Shown here: positions 6,687-15,394 of the stretch, piece by piece
Position numbering within the stretch: the first letter of the stretch is position 1
Layout: every line of letters begins with the position of its first letter
NCBI GenBank assembly: GCA_000434735.1
Contig: FR881278.1
Span: 75,389-94,211 of the forward strand
Direction of reading: 5' to 3'
Source: Bacteroides sp. CAG:530
GTDB taxonomy: Bacteria > Bacteroidota > Bacteroidia > Bacteroidales > Bacteroidaceae
DNA: 18,823 nucleotides
Program-made: the position numbers and the translations under genes
Notes under the pieces: model-generated
Told to the model about the DNA's origin: nothing
The model's input: the letters and a program-made list of their open reading frames with translations, nothing else
Database searches by the model: none

Positions 6687-7958
6687 ATGAAAGTAGATGT
6701 TTTGTTAGGTTTGCAATGGGGCGACGAAGGAAAAGGAAAAGTAGTAGACGTACTTACTCCTCGTTATGATGTTGTCGCTCGTTTTCAGGGAGGACCGAAT
6801 GCAGGTCATACACTTGAATTTGAAGGACAGAAATATGTGCTTCGTTCTATTCCGTCAGGAATATTCCAGGGCGACAAGGTAAATATCATTGGTAACGGTG
6901 TAGTACTCGACCCTGCTTTGTTCAAAGCTGAGGCTGAGGCTCTCGAAGCTAGCGGCCACCCGTTGAAAGAACGTCTTCATATTTCGAAGAAAGCACATCT
7001 TATTTTGCCTACACACCGTATTCTAGACGCTGCTTACGAAGCTGCAAAGGGCGCTTCTAAGGTAGGTACAACAGGTAAGGGTATCGGCCCTACTTATACT
7101 GATAAGGTGAGCCGTAACGGACTTCGTGTAGGTGATATCCTGCATAACTTCGAAGAAAAGTATCAGGCAGCAAAGGCTCGTCATGAGCAGATATTGAAAA
7201 GCTTGAACTATGAATACGATGTTACAGAGCTGGAAAAACAATGGATGGAAGGTATTGAATACCTGCGTCAGTTCCCGCTTGTAGACAGCGAACATGAAAT
7301 CAATAACTTGCTGAAGGACGGCAAGAGCGTATTGTGCGAAGGTGCACAGGGTACTATGCTCGATGTTGACTTCGGTTCTTATCCGTTCGTAACTTCTTCT
7401 AACACTATCTGTGCTGGCGCTTGTACAGGTTTAGGACTTGGTCCTAACAAGATTGGCGAAGTTTACGGTATCATGAAAGCTTACTGCACACGCGTAGGTG
7501 CAGGACCGTTCCCAACAGAATTGTTCGACGAAACTGGTAAGACTATTCGCGACTTGGGTCATGAATACGGAGCGGTTACAGGCCGTGAACGTCGTTGCGG
7601 ATGGGTTGACTTGGTAGCGTTGCGCTATGCCATCATGATTAACGGTGTTACAAAACTGATTTTGATGAAGAGCGACGTGCTCGACGCATTCGAAACAATC
7701 AAGGCTTGTGTAGCATATAAGGTAAACGGTGAAGAAATAGATTACTTCCCATACGATATTACAGAAGGTGTTGAACCTGTTTACGCAGAAATGCCAGGAT
7801 GGAAAACCGATATGACTAAGATGACAAGCGAAGACGAATTCCCAGAAGAATTCAACGCTTACATCTCATTCCTCGAAGAACAGCTTGAAACTCCTATCAA
7901 GATTGTATCGGTAGGTCCAGACCGTGATCAGACTATCGAAAGATATATAGGTGAATAA
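6687..7958 (+). CDS. purA: Adenylosuccinate synthetase
   Basis: This enzyme catalyses the first committed step from IMP to AMP: GTP-dependent joining of aspartate to IMP, in the cytosol as a dimer. The 423 residues match the usual length. Visible landmarks are the P-loop-like GLQWGDEGKGK (8-18) with catalytic D13, GPNAGHT with catalytic H41, GTTGKGIGPTYTDK, the switch-like region, TGRERRCGWVD in the nucleotide/IMP site, and the C-terminal GPDRDQTIERY. The start at 6687 places D13 and H41 at exactly their E. coli numbers. It lies 39 bases behind the Fur-family gene and ends before a strong terminator at 7993, so the two form a likely bicistronic unit. Confidence 0.98.
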   Translation: MKVDVLLGLQWGDEGKGKVVDVLTPRYDVVARFQGGPNAGHTLEFEGQKYVLRSIPSGIFQGDKVNIIGNGVVLDPALFKAEAEALEASGHPLKERLHISKKAHLILPTHRILDAAYEAAKGASKVGTTGKGIGPTYTDKVSRNGLRVGDILHNFEEKYQAAKARHEQILKSLNYEYDVTELEKQWMEGIEYLRQFPLVDSEHEINNLLKDGKSVLCEGAQGTMLDVDFGSYPFVTSSNTICAGACTGLGLGPNKIGEVYGIMKAYCTRVGAGPFPTELFDETGKTIRDLGHEYGAVTGRERRCGWVDLVALRYAIMINGVTKLILMKSDVLDAFETIKACVAYKVNGEEIDYFPYDITEGVEPVYAEMPGWKTDMTKMTSEDEFPEEFNAYISFLEEQLETPIKIVSVGPDRDQTIERYIGE

Positions 7959-7992
7959 TAAGTCTGTATTCTTTAAAACGATAACATTTTGT

Positions 7993-8034
7993 AGGCTCGC
8001 CGTCAGCATTTGCAGATGGCGAGCCTTCTTTTTG
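7993..8034 (+). terminator. Intrinsic terminator after purA
   Basis: AGGCTCGCC (7993-8001) pairs with GGCGAGCCT (8018-8026). Three further pairs extend it inward to a 12-bp GC-rich stem. TCTTTTT follows. Confidence 0.9.
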
Positions 8035-8057
8035 CAGTTTATCTTACTGTTTACATG

Positions 8058-8085
8058 TTTGATACGTCTAAATTCATTACCTTTG
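8058..8085 (+). promoter_or_regulatory. Probable promoter of the ABC-F gene
   Basis: TACCTTTG (8078-8085) matches the TAnnTTTG -7 box exactly. TTTG at 8058-8061 is 16 nt upstream, slightly short for a -33 box. The inferred start is near 8092, giving a leader of about 20 nt. Confidence 0.55.
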
Positions 8086-8112
8086 CATTGCTTTTAAAGT
8101 AAGAGTGATTAT

Positions 8113-10059
8113 ATGATTTCAGTAGAAGGATTGAAAGTGGAGTTTGGTGTGACTCCGTTGTTTGAAGACGTTTCGTTTGTCATCAATAAGAAAGACCGGA
8201 TAGCGTTGGTAGGAAAGAATGGAGCAGGAAAGTCTACCATGCTTAAGATATTATCCGGATTGCAGCGTCCTACAGAGGGTACGGTAGCTGTGCAGCGCGG
8301 CGTTTCTATAGGATACTTGCCGCAGGTGATGATTTTAAGCGACACGCGTACCGTGATAGAAGAAGCCGAGATGGCGTTCGACCATATACATGAGTTGCAA
8401 GATAAGTTAGAGCGAATGAATCAGGAGTTGGCCGACCGTACCGATTATGAGTCGGAAAGCTATCACGAACTGATAGACCGCTTTACGCACGATAATGAAC
8501 GCTTTCTTATGATGGGCGGAAACAATTATCAGGCAGAGATAGAGCGTACGCTTTCAGGACTCGGTTTCGACCGTTCCGACTTTAACCGTCCTACCAGCGA
8601 GTTCAGCGGTGGATGGCGTATGCGTATCGAGCTTGCTAAGTTGCTGTTGCGTCGTCCTGATGTGTTGTTGCTCGACGAGCCTACCAATCATCTTGACATC
8701 GAAAGTATACAGTGGCTTGAGAACTTCCTGAAAGTAAGTCCCGGCGCAGTGGTGCTTGTCAGCCACGACCGCGCATTCATCAATAACGTAACAAATCGTA
8801 CCATTGAGATTTCTTGTGGACATATATATGACTATAAGGTACCTTACGATGAATTCGTAGTGCTTCGTAAGGAACGCCGCGAGCAGCAGCTGCGTGCTTA
8901 CGAAAACCAGCAGAAAGAAATAAAAGATACCGAAGATTTCATTGAACGCTTCCGCTATAAAGCTACAAATGCGGTTCAGGTGCAAAGCCGTATAAAGCAA
9001 TTAGAAAAAATTGTTCCTATAGAGATTGACGATGAAGATAATTCTACGCTTCATCTTAAGTTCTCTTCGTCTATGCGTTCTGGAAACTACCCCGTGATAT
9101 GCGAAAACCTGAAGAAGGCTTATGGCGATCATGTAGTATTCCACGATGTAAACCTTACTATAAACCGTGGCGAGAAGGTAGCCTTTGTAGGAAAGAATGG
9201 CGAAGGTAAGTCTACACTTGTAAAATGTATCATGGACGAAATACCTTACGAAGGCAAGTTGGTGATAGGTCACAATGTGCAGATAGGATATTTTGCACAA
9301 AATCAAGCACAGCTTCTCGATGAGAACCTTACGGTATTCGATACCATAGATCGTGTGGCGCAAGGAGACATTCGCCTTAAGATACGCGATATATTAGGAG
9401 CGTTCATGTTTGGCGGCGAGGCTTCGGATAAGAAAGTAAAAGTACTTTCGGGAGGCGAGCGCAGCCGATTGGCTATGATAAAGCTATTGCTTGAGCCGGT
9501 TAACTTCCTTATTCTGGACGAACCTACCAACCACCTCGACATGCGCTCTAAGGATGTACTGAAAGAGGCGATAAAGGAATTCGATGGCACAGTTATCGTG
9601 GTATCGCACGACCGTGAGTTCCTCGATGGCTTGGTAACCAAGGTCTACGAGTTTGGCGGTGGTTTGGTAAAAGAGCATATAGGTGGTATCTACGATTTCT
9701 TGCAGAAGAAGAACATGAGCAACCTGAACGAACTTCAGTTGTCGCAGTCGCCTTCTGCAGGTTCTGCCAAGAAAGCCGATGAACCGCAGCCTGCTTCTGC
9801 CAGCAAGCTATCGTACGAGGCGCAGAAAGAGTTGAGCAAGAAAATCAGAAAGATAGAAAAACAGGTAGCCGACTGCGAAGCGCGTATCGGCAAGCTGGAA
9901 CAAGAAGTATCTGCCATAGAAGAGAAAATGGCTACTCCCGAAGGAGCGTCTGACATGAAGTTGTATGAGCAGCATCAAAAGCTGAAACAGCAGATAGCCG
10001 AAGCCGAAGAAGAATGGGAAACCGCTTCGCTCGAATTAGAAGAGATGCAGAACGCATAA
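8113..10059 (+). CDS. ABC-F family ATPase, translation-factor type (YdiF/YheS-like)
   Basis: A soluble tandem ATP-binding cassette protein, 648 residues, with no membrane segment. ABC-F proteins bind the ribosomal E site and act on stalled or drug-blocked ribosomes. NBD1: Walker A GKNGAGKST (34-42), signature FSGGW (164-168), Walker B with D188-E189. NBD2: Walker A GKNGEGKST (360-368), signature LSGGE (445-449), Walker B D469-E470, then NHLD. The interdomain linker (about 240-320) is charged and helical, as expected for the tRNA-contacting P-site motif. A low-complexity Ser/Ala/Pro stretch (about 540-570) leads to a C-terminal coiled coil (about 573-648). FSGGW in NBD1 is typical of the YdiF/YheS branch. 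Housekeeping role versus antibiotic protection cannot be told from sequence alone. pepO begins 31 bases downstream with no terminator between. Confidence 0.95.
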   Translation: MISVEGLKVEFGVTPLFEDVSFVINKKDRIALVGKNGAGKSTMLKILSGLQRPTEGTVAVQRGVSIGYLPQVMILSDTRTVIEEAEMAFDHIHELQDKLERMNQELADRTDYESESYHELIDRFTHDNERFLMMGGNNYQAEIERTLSGLGFDRSDFNRPTSEFSGGWRMRIELAKLLLRRPDVLLLDEPTNHLDIESIQWLENFLKVSPGAVVLVSHDRAFINNVTNRTIEISCGHIYDYKVPYDEFVVLRKERREQQLRAYENQQKEIKDTEDFIERFRYKATNAVQVQSRIKQLEKIVPIEIDDEDNSTLHLKFSSSMRSGNYPVICENLKKAYGDHVVFHDVNLTINRGEKVAFVGKNGEGKSTLVKCIMDEIPYEGKLVIGHNVQIGYFAQNQAQLLDENLTVFDTIDRVAQGDIRLKIRDILGAFMFGGEASDKKVKVLSGGERSRLAMIKLLLEPVNFLILDEPTNHLDMRSKDVLKEAIKEFDGTVIVVSHDREFLDGLVTKVYEFGGGLVKEHIGGIYDFLQKKNMSNLNELQLSQSPSAGSAKKADEPQPASASKLSYEAQKELSKKIRKIEKQVADCEARIGKLEQEVSAIEEKMATPEGASDMKLYEQHQKLKQQIAEAEEEWETASLELEEMQNA

Positions 10060-10090
10060 TAAGGAAACTCAATTATTTTATAATAACAAT

Positions 10091-12124
10091 ATGAAAACAA
10101 TAAAGTATGTTGTAGCAGCAACTTTTGCTGCAATGTTGGCTGGATGTGCCGGACAGAAGCAAACCAATACTATCGGTATTGATTTGGCTAATATGGACAC
10201 AACCGTAGCAGCCGGACAAGACTTTTACGAGTATGCTTGTGGTAACTGGATGAAGAGTCATCCGCTTACAGCAGAGTATTCACGTTATGGCTCGTTCGAA
10301 GTTCTGGATGAAAACAATCGCAAGCAGTTGCGTGAGTTGATTGAAGGTCTCGCTTCTAAGCAGAACGAACCTGGCTCTTTGGCACAGAAGATTGGTGATG
10401 TCTATAATTTGGCAATGGACAGCGTAACGCTGAACCAGCAGGGTGCAGAACCTATCAAGGAAGAATTGCAGCAGATTGCGGCTATGAAAGACAAGAGCGA
10501 AATTGTTCCTATGATTACTCAGTTGCTTAATCAGGGTGTAGGCTCTTATTTCTCAAGCTTCGTATATGCAGACCCTAAGAACAGCGATGTAAACATGTTC
10601 CAGCTTAATCAGGGTGGAATTAATCTGGGTGAAAAAGAATATTACTTGGATAACGACAGCGCTACCATTAACATTCGCGAAAACTATAAGAAGTACATCG
10701 TTAAGTTGTTTACTTTGGTAGGATGCTCAGACGCTGAGGCTACACAGAAGATGAACGACGTAATGGAGATAGAAACTGCTATCGCAAAAGAATCGTTCGA
10801 TGCCGTACAGCAGCGTGACCCCGAAGCTAACTATCACAAGATGGCTTATGCTGATTTTAAAAAGCAGTTTGCCGGATTCGATTGGGATGCTTATGTAAAA
10901 GGTTTGGGTATTAAGACTGAAATCGCTGATTTGAATGTTTCTCAGCTTGAGCCTATCAAAGAGGTAGTTCGTCTTATCAATACATTGCCTGTATCTAAGC
11001 ACATAGCTTACCTTCAGTTCAACTTGATTGACGCTGCCGCTTCATGCTTGAGCGATGACTTCGTAAACGCTCGTTTCGACTTCTACGGAAAGGTGCTTTC
11101 TGGTCGTCAGGAACTTTCTCCGCGTTGGAAACGTGCGGTAAGCGCTGTAAACGGTATGTTGGGCGAAGCTGTAGGACAGATGTATGTAGAAAAATACTTC
11201 CCTGCTGCAGCTAAAGAGCGTATGGTTAAGTTGGTTAAGAACTTGCAGACTGCTCTTGGCGAACGCATCGATGCGCAAGACTGGATGAGCGACAGCACTA
11301 AGTTGGTAGCTAAGGAAAAATTGGCTACCTTCCACGTAAAAGTAGGATATCCTGATACTTGGAAAGACTATTCTAACCTCGACATTAAGAAAGACTCTTA
11401 TTGGGCAAACAATTGCCGTGCCAGCAAATGGGCGTTGGACGACAATTACAGCCGTCTTGGCAAACCAGTAGATAAGGAAGAATGGTTGATGACTCCTCAA
11501 ACAGTGAACGCTTATTATAATCCGTCTACTAACGAAATCTGCTTCCCTGCAGGTATCCTTCAGTATCCGTTCTTCGATATGAACGCTGACGACGCATTCA
11601 ACTATGGTGCTATTGGTGTAGTTATCGGTCATGAAATGACTCACGGATTCGACGACCAGGGCCGTCAGTTCGATAAGAACGGTAACTTGAGAGACTGGTG
11701 GGCACCAGGCGATGCAGAACGTTTCAACGAACGCGTTAAGGTTATGGCAGACTTCTTCAGCAATATCGAAGTTCTTCCGGGATTGAAAGCAAACGGACAG
11801 CTTACTTTGGGCGAAAACATCGCAGACCACGGAGGTTTGAGCGTATCATATCTTGCATTCAAGAATGCTACTAAGGATGCTCCTTTGGCTACAGAAAGCG
11901 GATTGACTCCAGAACAGCGTTTCTTCTTGGCTTACGCTAACGTATGGGCTGCTAATGTTCGTGACGAAGAAATACGTTCTCGTACTAAATCAGACCCTCA
12001 CTCATTGGGCAGATGGCGTGTAAACGGTGCGTTGCCTCATATCGACGCTTGGTATGAAGCGTTTAACATTACTCCGAACGACCCATTGTACATTGCTCCA
12101 GAAAACCGTGTGAAAGTTTGGTAA
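10091..12124 (+). CDS. pepO: M13-family (neprilysin/PepO-like) zinc endopeptidase, lipoprotein
   Basis: A membrane-anchored oligopeptide-degrading metalloendopeptidase of 677 residues. The N-terminus is a lipoprotein signal with lipobox LAGC, lipidated Cys at 19. The residues after the Cys (AGQKQ) lack the acidic surface-export pattern known in Bacteroidetes, so a periplasm-facing location is inferred. An N-terminal M13 domain begins at about 40 (DFYEYACGNWM). The catalytic domain has NAYYNPSTNEI (473-483, substrate backbone binding), H514-E-M-T-H518 with E515 as general base, and G574-ENIAD with third ligand E575 and D579. The protein ends in VKVW, keeping the family's terminal Trp but not the Cys common in eukaryotic members. 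It starts 31 bases after the ABC-F stop and probably shares its transcript. It converges on lepA at a bidirectional terminator. Confidence 0.96.
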   Translation: MKTIKYVVAATFAAMLAGCAGQKQTNTIGIDLANMDTTVAAGQDFYEYACGNWMKSHPLTAEYSRYGSFEVLDENNRKQLRELIEGLASKQNEPGSLAQKIGDVYNLAMDSVTLNQQGAEPIKEELQQIAAMKDKSEIVPMITQLLNQGVGSYFSSFVYADPKNSDVNMFQLNQGGINLGEKEYYLDNDSATINIRENYKKYIVKLFTLVGCSDAEATQKMNDVMEIETAIAKESFDAVQQRDPEANYHKMAYADFKKQFAGFDWDAYVKGLGIKTEIADLNVSQLEPIKEVVRLINTLPVSKHIAYLQFNLIDAAASCLSDDFVNARFDFYGKVLSGRQELSPRWKRAVSAVNGMLGEAVGQMYVEKYFPAAAKERMVKLVKNLQTALGERIDAQDWMSDSTKLVAKEKLATFHVKVGYPDTWKDYSNLDIKKDSYWANNCRASKWALDDNYSRLGKPVDKEEWLMTPQTVNAYYNPSTNEICFPAGILQYPFFDMNADDAFNYGAIGVVIGHEMTHGFDDQGRQFDKNGNLRDWWAPGDAERFNERVKVMADFFSNIEVLPGLKANGQLTLGENIADHGGLSVSYLAFKNATKDAPLATESGLTPEQRFFLAYANVWAANVRDEEIRSRTKSDPHSLGRWRVNGALPHIDAWYEAFNITPNDPLYIAPENRVKVW

Positions 12125-12135
12125 TAACCATTCAC

Positions 12136-12191
12136 TATATAGACAAAAAAAGTTCGCTTAAAAAATTAAGCGAACTTTTTTTGTCTATATA
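12136..12191. terminator. Perfect 26-bp inverted repeat, bidirectional terminator between pepO and lepA
   Basis: Left arm 12136-12161 and right arm 12166-12191 are exact reverse complements around a 4-nt AAAA loop. The inner AGTTCGCTTAA hairpin is flanked by A7 on the left and T7 on the right, so on either strand it is a stem followed by a U run. It sits 12 bases after the pepO stop and 14 bases beyond the lepA stop. Confidence 0.93.
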
Positions 12192-12204
12192 TAATAAGGA
12201 GTGA

Positions 12205-13986
12205 TTAATCTAATTTCAGTACTGCAAGGAACGCCTTCTGCGGAACTTCTACCGTACCGATTTGTTTCATACGTTTTTTACCCTTCTTCTGTTTTTCGAG
12301 CAACTTACGTTTACGGCTAACGTCACCGCCATAACATTTTGCGGTTACGTCTTTTCTTACCGCCTTAATGGTTTCGCGGGCTATAATCTTAGCTCCTATA
12401 GCAGCCTGAATAGCGATTTCGAACTGCTGGCGTGGTATCAGCTCTTTCAGCTTTTCGCACATACGTCGTCCTAAATCGTAGGCGTTGTCTACGTGAGTAA
12501 GGGTAGACAGTGCATCGACCGACTCTCCGTTGAGCAGAATATCCAGCTTAATCAGTTTAGACGGACGGAAGCCCGACTGATGATAGTCGAACGAAGCGTA
12601 TCCCTTAGAAATACTCTTCAGCTTATCGTAGAAGTCGATTACGATTTCGCCAAGCGGCATCTTGTAGTGTATCTCAACACGATTACCCGAAATATAATCC
12701 TGACGAACCAACTCACCGCGCTTACCAAGACATAGTGTCATGATAGGACCGATATAGTCGGTAGAAGTAATGATAGAAGCGTCGATATACGGCTCTTCAA
12801 TATGGTCTATCAATGTAGGGTCTGGCATACCGCCCGGGTTATGCACTTCTTGCACTCCGCCTTGCTTGTCGTATACCATATACGATACGTTAGGAACGGT
12901 AGTGATTACATTCATGTCGAACTCTCTGTCCAGACGCTCCTGTACAATTTCCATGTGCAGCAATCCGAGGAATCCGCATCGGAATCCGAATCCCAGCGCC
13001 AATGATGACTCCGGCTGGAATGTAAGCGAAGCATCGTTCAGCTGCAATTTTTCGAGCGAAGCACGCAGGTTTTCATAATCCTCGGCTTCGATAGGGTAGA
13101 CACCGGCAAACACCATCGGCTTGACTTCTTCGAATCCTTCGATGGCCTTGGCGCACGGACGGGCAATGTGCGTAATGGTATCGCCCACCTTTACCTCGCG
13201 CGAAGTCTTGATACCCGATATAATATATCCTACGTCGCCGGTACGCAATTCTTTACGAGGTACAAAATCCAATTTAAGAACTCCAACCTCGTCAGCGTCA
13301 TATTCTTTTCCGGTATTGAAGAACTTAACTTTATCGCCTGTGCGGATAACGCCGTTCACCACTTTAAAGTATGCTATGATACCACGGAACGAGTTGAACA
13401 CCGAGTCGAAAATCAATGCCTGAAGCGGTGCTTCCTCATCGCCAGTAGGACACGGTATGCGTTCTACTACCGCCTGCAGAATCTCTTCTACACCCAAACC
13501 TGTCTTTCCAGATGCTCGTATAATGTCTTCGCGCTTGCAGCCCAGCAAGTCGATGATTTCATCTTCCACTTCTTCGGGCATAGCGCTCGCCATATCACAT
13601 TTGTTCATTACCGGAATAATTTCCAAGTCATGCTCTAATGCCATATAAAGGTTAGAAATAGTCTGAGCCTGTACACCTTGCGATGCGTCGACCACCAGCA
13701 ACGCGCCTTCGCATGCAGCGATAGAACGAGATACTTCGTAAGAAAAGTCCACGTGTCCCGGAGTGTCAATCAGGTTAAGAATATATTTCTCTCCCTTATA
13801 CATGTATTCCATTTGGATGGCATGGCTTTTAATAGTGATACCACGCTCGCGTTCCAGGTCCATATCGTCTAGCATTTGTCCTTCGGTCACCTTAATGGTT
13901 TTGGTGTATTCCAACAAACGGTCGGCCAGAGTAGACTTTCCGTGGTCAATATGAGCTATGATGCAGAAATTACGGATATTCTTCAT
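12205..13986 (-). CDS. lepA: Elongation factor 4 (LepA), ribosome-associated GTPase
   Basis: A translational GTPase related to EF-G that acts on 70S ribosomes or in their assembly, 593 residues. G1 AHIDHGKS (11-18), switch region ending RGITI (48-52), G3 DTPGHVD (74-80) with the catalytic His H78, G4 NKCD (128-131). EF-G-like domains II, III and V follow. The LepA-specific C-terminal domain is present, with YHQSGFRPSKLIKLDILLNG and the basic GKKRMKQIGTVEVPQKAF tail that reaches the peptidyl-transferase centre. The start at 13986 gives MKNIRNFCIIAHIDHGKS, the normal family N-terminus without a leader. The gene is divergent from the glycosyltransferase gene, with its own -7 box upstream, and convergent with pepO. 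Confidence 0.98.
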   Translation of the reverse strand: MKNIRNFCIIAHIDHGKSTLADRLLEYTKTIKVTEGQMLDDMDLERERGITIKSHAIQMEYMYKGEKYILNLIDTPGHVDFSYEVSRSIAACEGALLVVDASQGVQAQTISNLYMALEHDLEIIPVMNKCDMASAMPEEVEDEIIDLLGCKREDIIRASGKTGLGVEEILQAVVERIPCPTGDEEAPLQALIFDSVFNSFRGIIAYFKVVNGVIRTGDKVKFFNTGKEYDADEVGVLKLDFVPRKELRTGDVGYIISGIKTSREVKVGDTITHIARPCAKAIEGFEEVKPMVFAGVYPIEAEDYENLRASLEKLQLNDASLTFQPESSLALGFGFRCGFLGLLHMEIVQERLDREFDMNVITTVPNVSYMVYDKQGGVQEVHNPGGMPDPTLIDHIEEPYIDASIITSTDYIGPIMTLCLGKRGELVRQDYISGNRVEIHYKMPLGEIVIDFYDKLKSISKGYASFDYHQSGFRPSKLIKLDILLNGESVDALSTLTHVDNAYDLGRRMCEKLKELIPRQQFEIAIQAAIGAKIIARETIKAVRKDVTAKCYGGDVSRKRKLLEKQKKGKKRMKQIGTVEVPQKAFLAVLKLD

Positions 13987-14027
13987 TAGTGATATTGTGT
14001 CTTTTTATTTACTTGTTTTTGTTGCCG

Positions 14028-14035
14028 CAAAGATA
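14028..14035 (-). promoter_or_regulatory. Probable -7 box of the lepA promoter
   Basis: On the minus strand this reads TATCTTTG, an exact TAnnTTTG. No good -33 TTTG lies at the expected distance. The inferred start is near 14021, with a leader of about 35 nt. Confidence 0.5.
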
Positions 14036-14078
14036 CAAAAAAAGCTGATGCTAATATATCGTTCTCGGATTTTTGCTC

Positions 14079-14086
14079 TATTTTTG
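14079..14086 (+). promoter_or_regulatory. Probable -7 box of the glycosyltransferase promoter
   Basis: TATTTTTG is an exact TAnnTTTG, 26 bases before the ATG at 14113. No clear -33 box is present. It lies back to back with the lepA -7 box, about 43 bases away, so the two promoters share one short region. Confidence 0.45.
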
Positions 14087-14112
14087 CAGCGTTTTATATA
14101 TACGAAAAGACT

Positions 14113-15276
14113 ATGGATTTTATAGACTTTACTTCTTACGGATGTTTCTGGACTATATTTTGTTTTGTTCTTTTTATAATCCAGTTGTGCTATATTTTCG
14201 GTGTTTACGCACGTGTTTTCAGAACCGCCAAACGGCAGAACGCTGCTTCAGATGGCGAATGTGAGCTGCCACCGTTATCAGTAATCGTGGTGACAAAAGA
14301 CTCTGGTAATATGCTGAAAGAATATTTGCCTAAGATTCTGGAACAAGATTATCCTTGTTTTGAGGTGATAGTTATAAACGATAAGTCGGCTGGCGAAGAC
14401 GAGGATGTGCTTAAGTTGCTCGCAGGGAAATATAATAATCTGTATCATACGTTTATTCCTGAAAGTGCACGTTACGTAAGTAGAAAAAAACTTGGCGTGG
14501 CTATGGGAATACGTGCTAGCAAGTACGATTGGGTAGTAATGACAGAGCCTTACTGCTATCCGTCTACCAAGAATTGGCTGCGTAGCATGGCGTGCCAGAT
14601 GAAGCCCGATACCGATATCGTTTTGGGATATTGCAATTACGAGTCGGGTAAGGGATGGTTTGCCAAACGTATCACCGTTTCTACCTTATTCCGTGCGATG
14701 CGTTATTTAGGCATGGCATTGGCCGGTCATCCTTATATGGGGGTAGGGTGCAACATGGCATACCGAAAGAAAGTCTACGAATCTCATAAAGGCTTTGCCG
14801 ACCATTTGCAGCTACAACGTGGCGAAGACGATTTGTTTGTCAATGCAGTGGCAAAGGCTGGCAATACCCGTGTAGCCGTATCGTCGGATAGCATTGTGCG
14901 TATGCCCGTACCTCCGTTTAAACGTATTTGGCATGAAGAAAAAATGAACGCTATGGTCACCGCTAAATACTATAGAGGCATAGCTCCTTATCTTAATGCC
15001 ATCGATTCATGGACATGCGGACTCTTTCATCTGCTTACCGTTGTAGCTATAGCCTTCTGCTTGATAGAGCAGCAATGGGTTATTGTAGGTATAGCCTTGG
15101 GCCTTTGGCTGATACGTTTCATCTGCGCCATGACGGTATATCGCCTTACTTCTAAAGCCATGCGCGAAAGCCTTTGCTGCGTATTCCCGCTGTTCGATTT
15201 GTTCCGCCCGTTGTGGAGCCTAACTCGCCGTGCGCAGTACTTGTTCCGCCGCAAGAGCGACTTTATGCGTCGTTAA
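14113..15276 (+). CDS. Membrane-anchored family-2 glycosyltransferase with atypical DxD site
   Basis: A 387-residue inverting-type GT-A glycosyltransferase. A hydrophobic N-terminal segment (about 10-31) anchors it. The GT2 domain starts at LSVIVVTKDSG, with nucleotide-site D90 in VIVINDKS. Acceptor-side G237-E-D-D-L is present, then KRIW (270-273) as a QxxRW-like element. Two C-terminal hydrophobic segments (about 303-320 and 323-344) form a membrane hairpin before a basic tail. This anchor-catalytic-anchor layout suits synthesis of envelope or exported polysaccharide at the inner membrane face. The oddity is at 144-148, TEPYC followed by YPS...WL, where relatives usually have TDADC: the metal-binding DxD is replaced by ExY. 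It is divergent from lepA and looks monocistronic, with a terminator at 15350. Donor, acceptor and product are unknown. Confidence 0.88.
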   Translation: MDFIDFTSYGCFWTIFCFVLFIIQLCYIFGVYARVFRTAKRQNAASDGECELPPLSVIVVTKDSGNMLKEYLPKILEQDYPCFEVIVINDKSAGEDEDVLKLLAGKYNNLYHTFIPESARYVSRKKLGVAMGIRASKYDWVVMTEPYCYPSTKNWLRSMACQMKPDTDIVLGYCNYESGKGWFAKRITVSTLFRAMRYLGMALAGHPYMGVGCNMAYRKKVYESHKGFADHLQLQRGEDDLFVNAVAKAGNTRVAVSSDSIVRMPVPPFKRIWHEEKMNAMVTAKYYRGIAPYLNAIDSWTCGLFHLLTVVAIAFCLIEQQWVIVGIALGLWLIRFICAMTVYRLTSKAMRESLCCVFPLFDLFRPLWSLTRRAQYLFRRKSDFMRR

Positions 15277-15349
15277 GAGAGTGTGGTTTTTCTTTAATGT
15301 AGTTAAGTGAAATTTATAAACAATAGAAGTCATCTGTAAAAGACAGAAA

Positions 15350-15394
15350 AAAGAATGCGGTGAGTTGATTTACTCATCGCATTCTTTCATTTTT
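15350..15394 (+). terminator. Intrinsic terminator after the glycosyltransferase gene
   Basis: Arms 15350-15364 and 15373-15387 (core GAATGCGGTGAG with CTCATCGCATTC, one G-U pair) enclose an 8-nt loop, followed by TTTCATTTTT. Confidence 0.85.

Noticed and set aside
11042..11830. Long open frame on the minus strand inside pepO
   Set aside because: It is a 262-codon antisense shadow of a well-supported gene. Its translation is Cys/Val/Ser-rich without recognisable domains, and no promoter or start signal is evident.
13594..13605. NKCD instead of NKID in the LepA G4 motif
   Set aside because: The third position is variable in translational GTPases and NKCD is the normal EF-Tu form, so it is not unusual.
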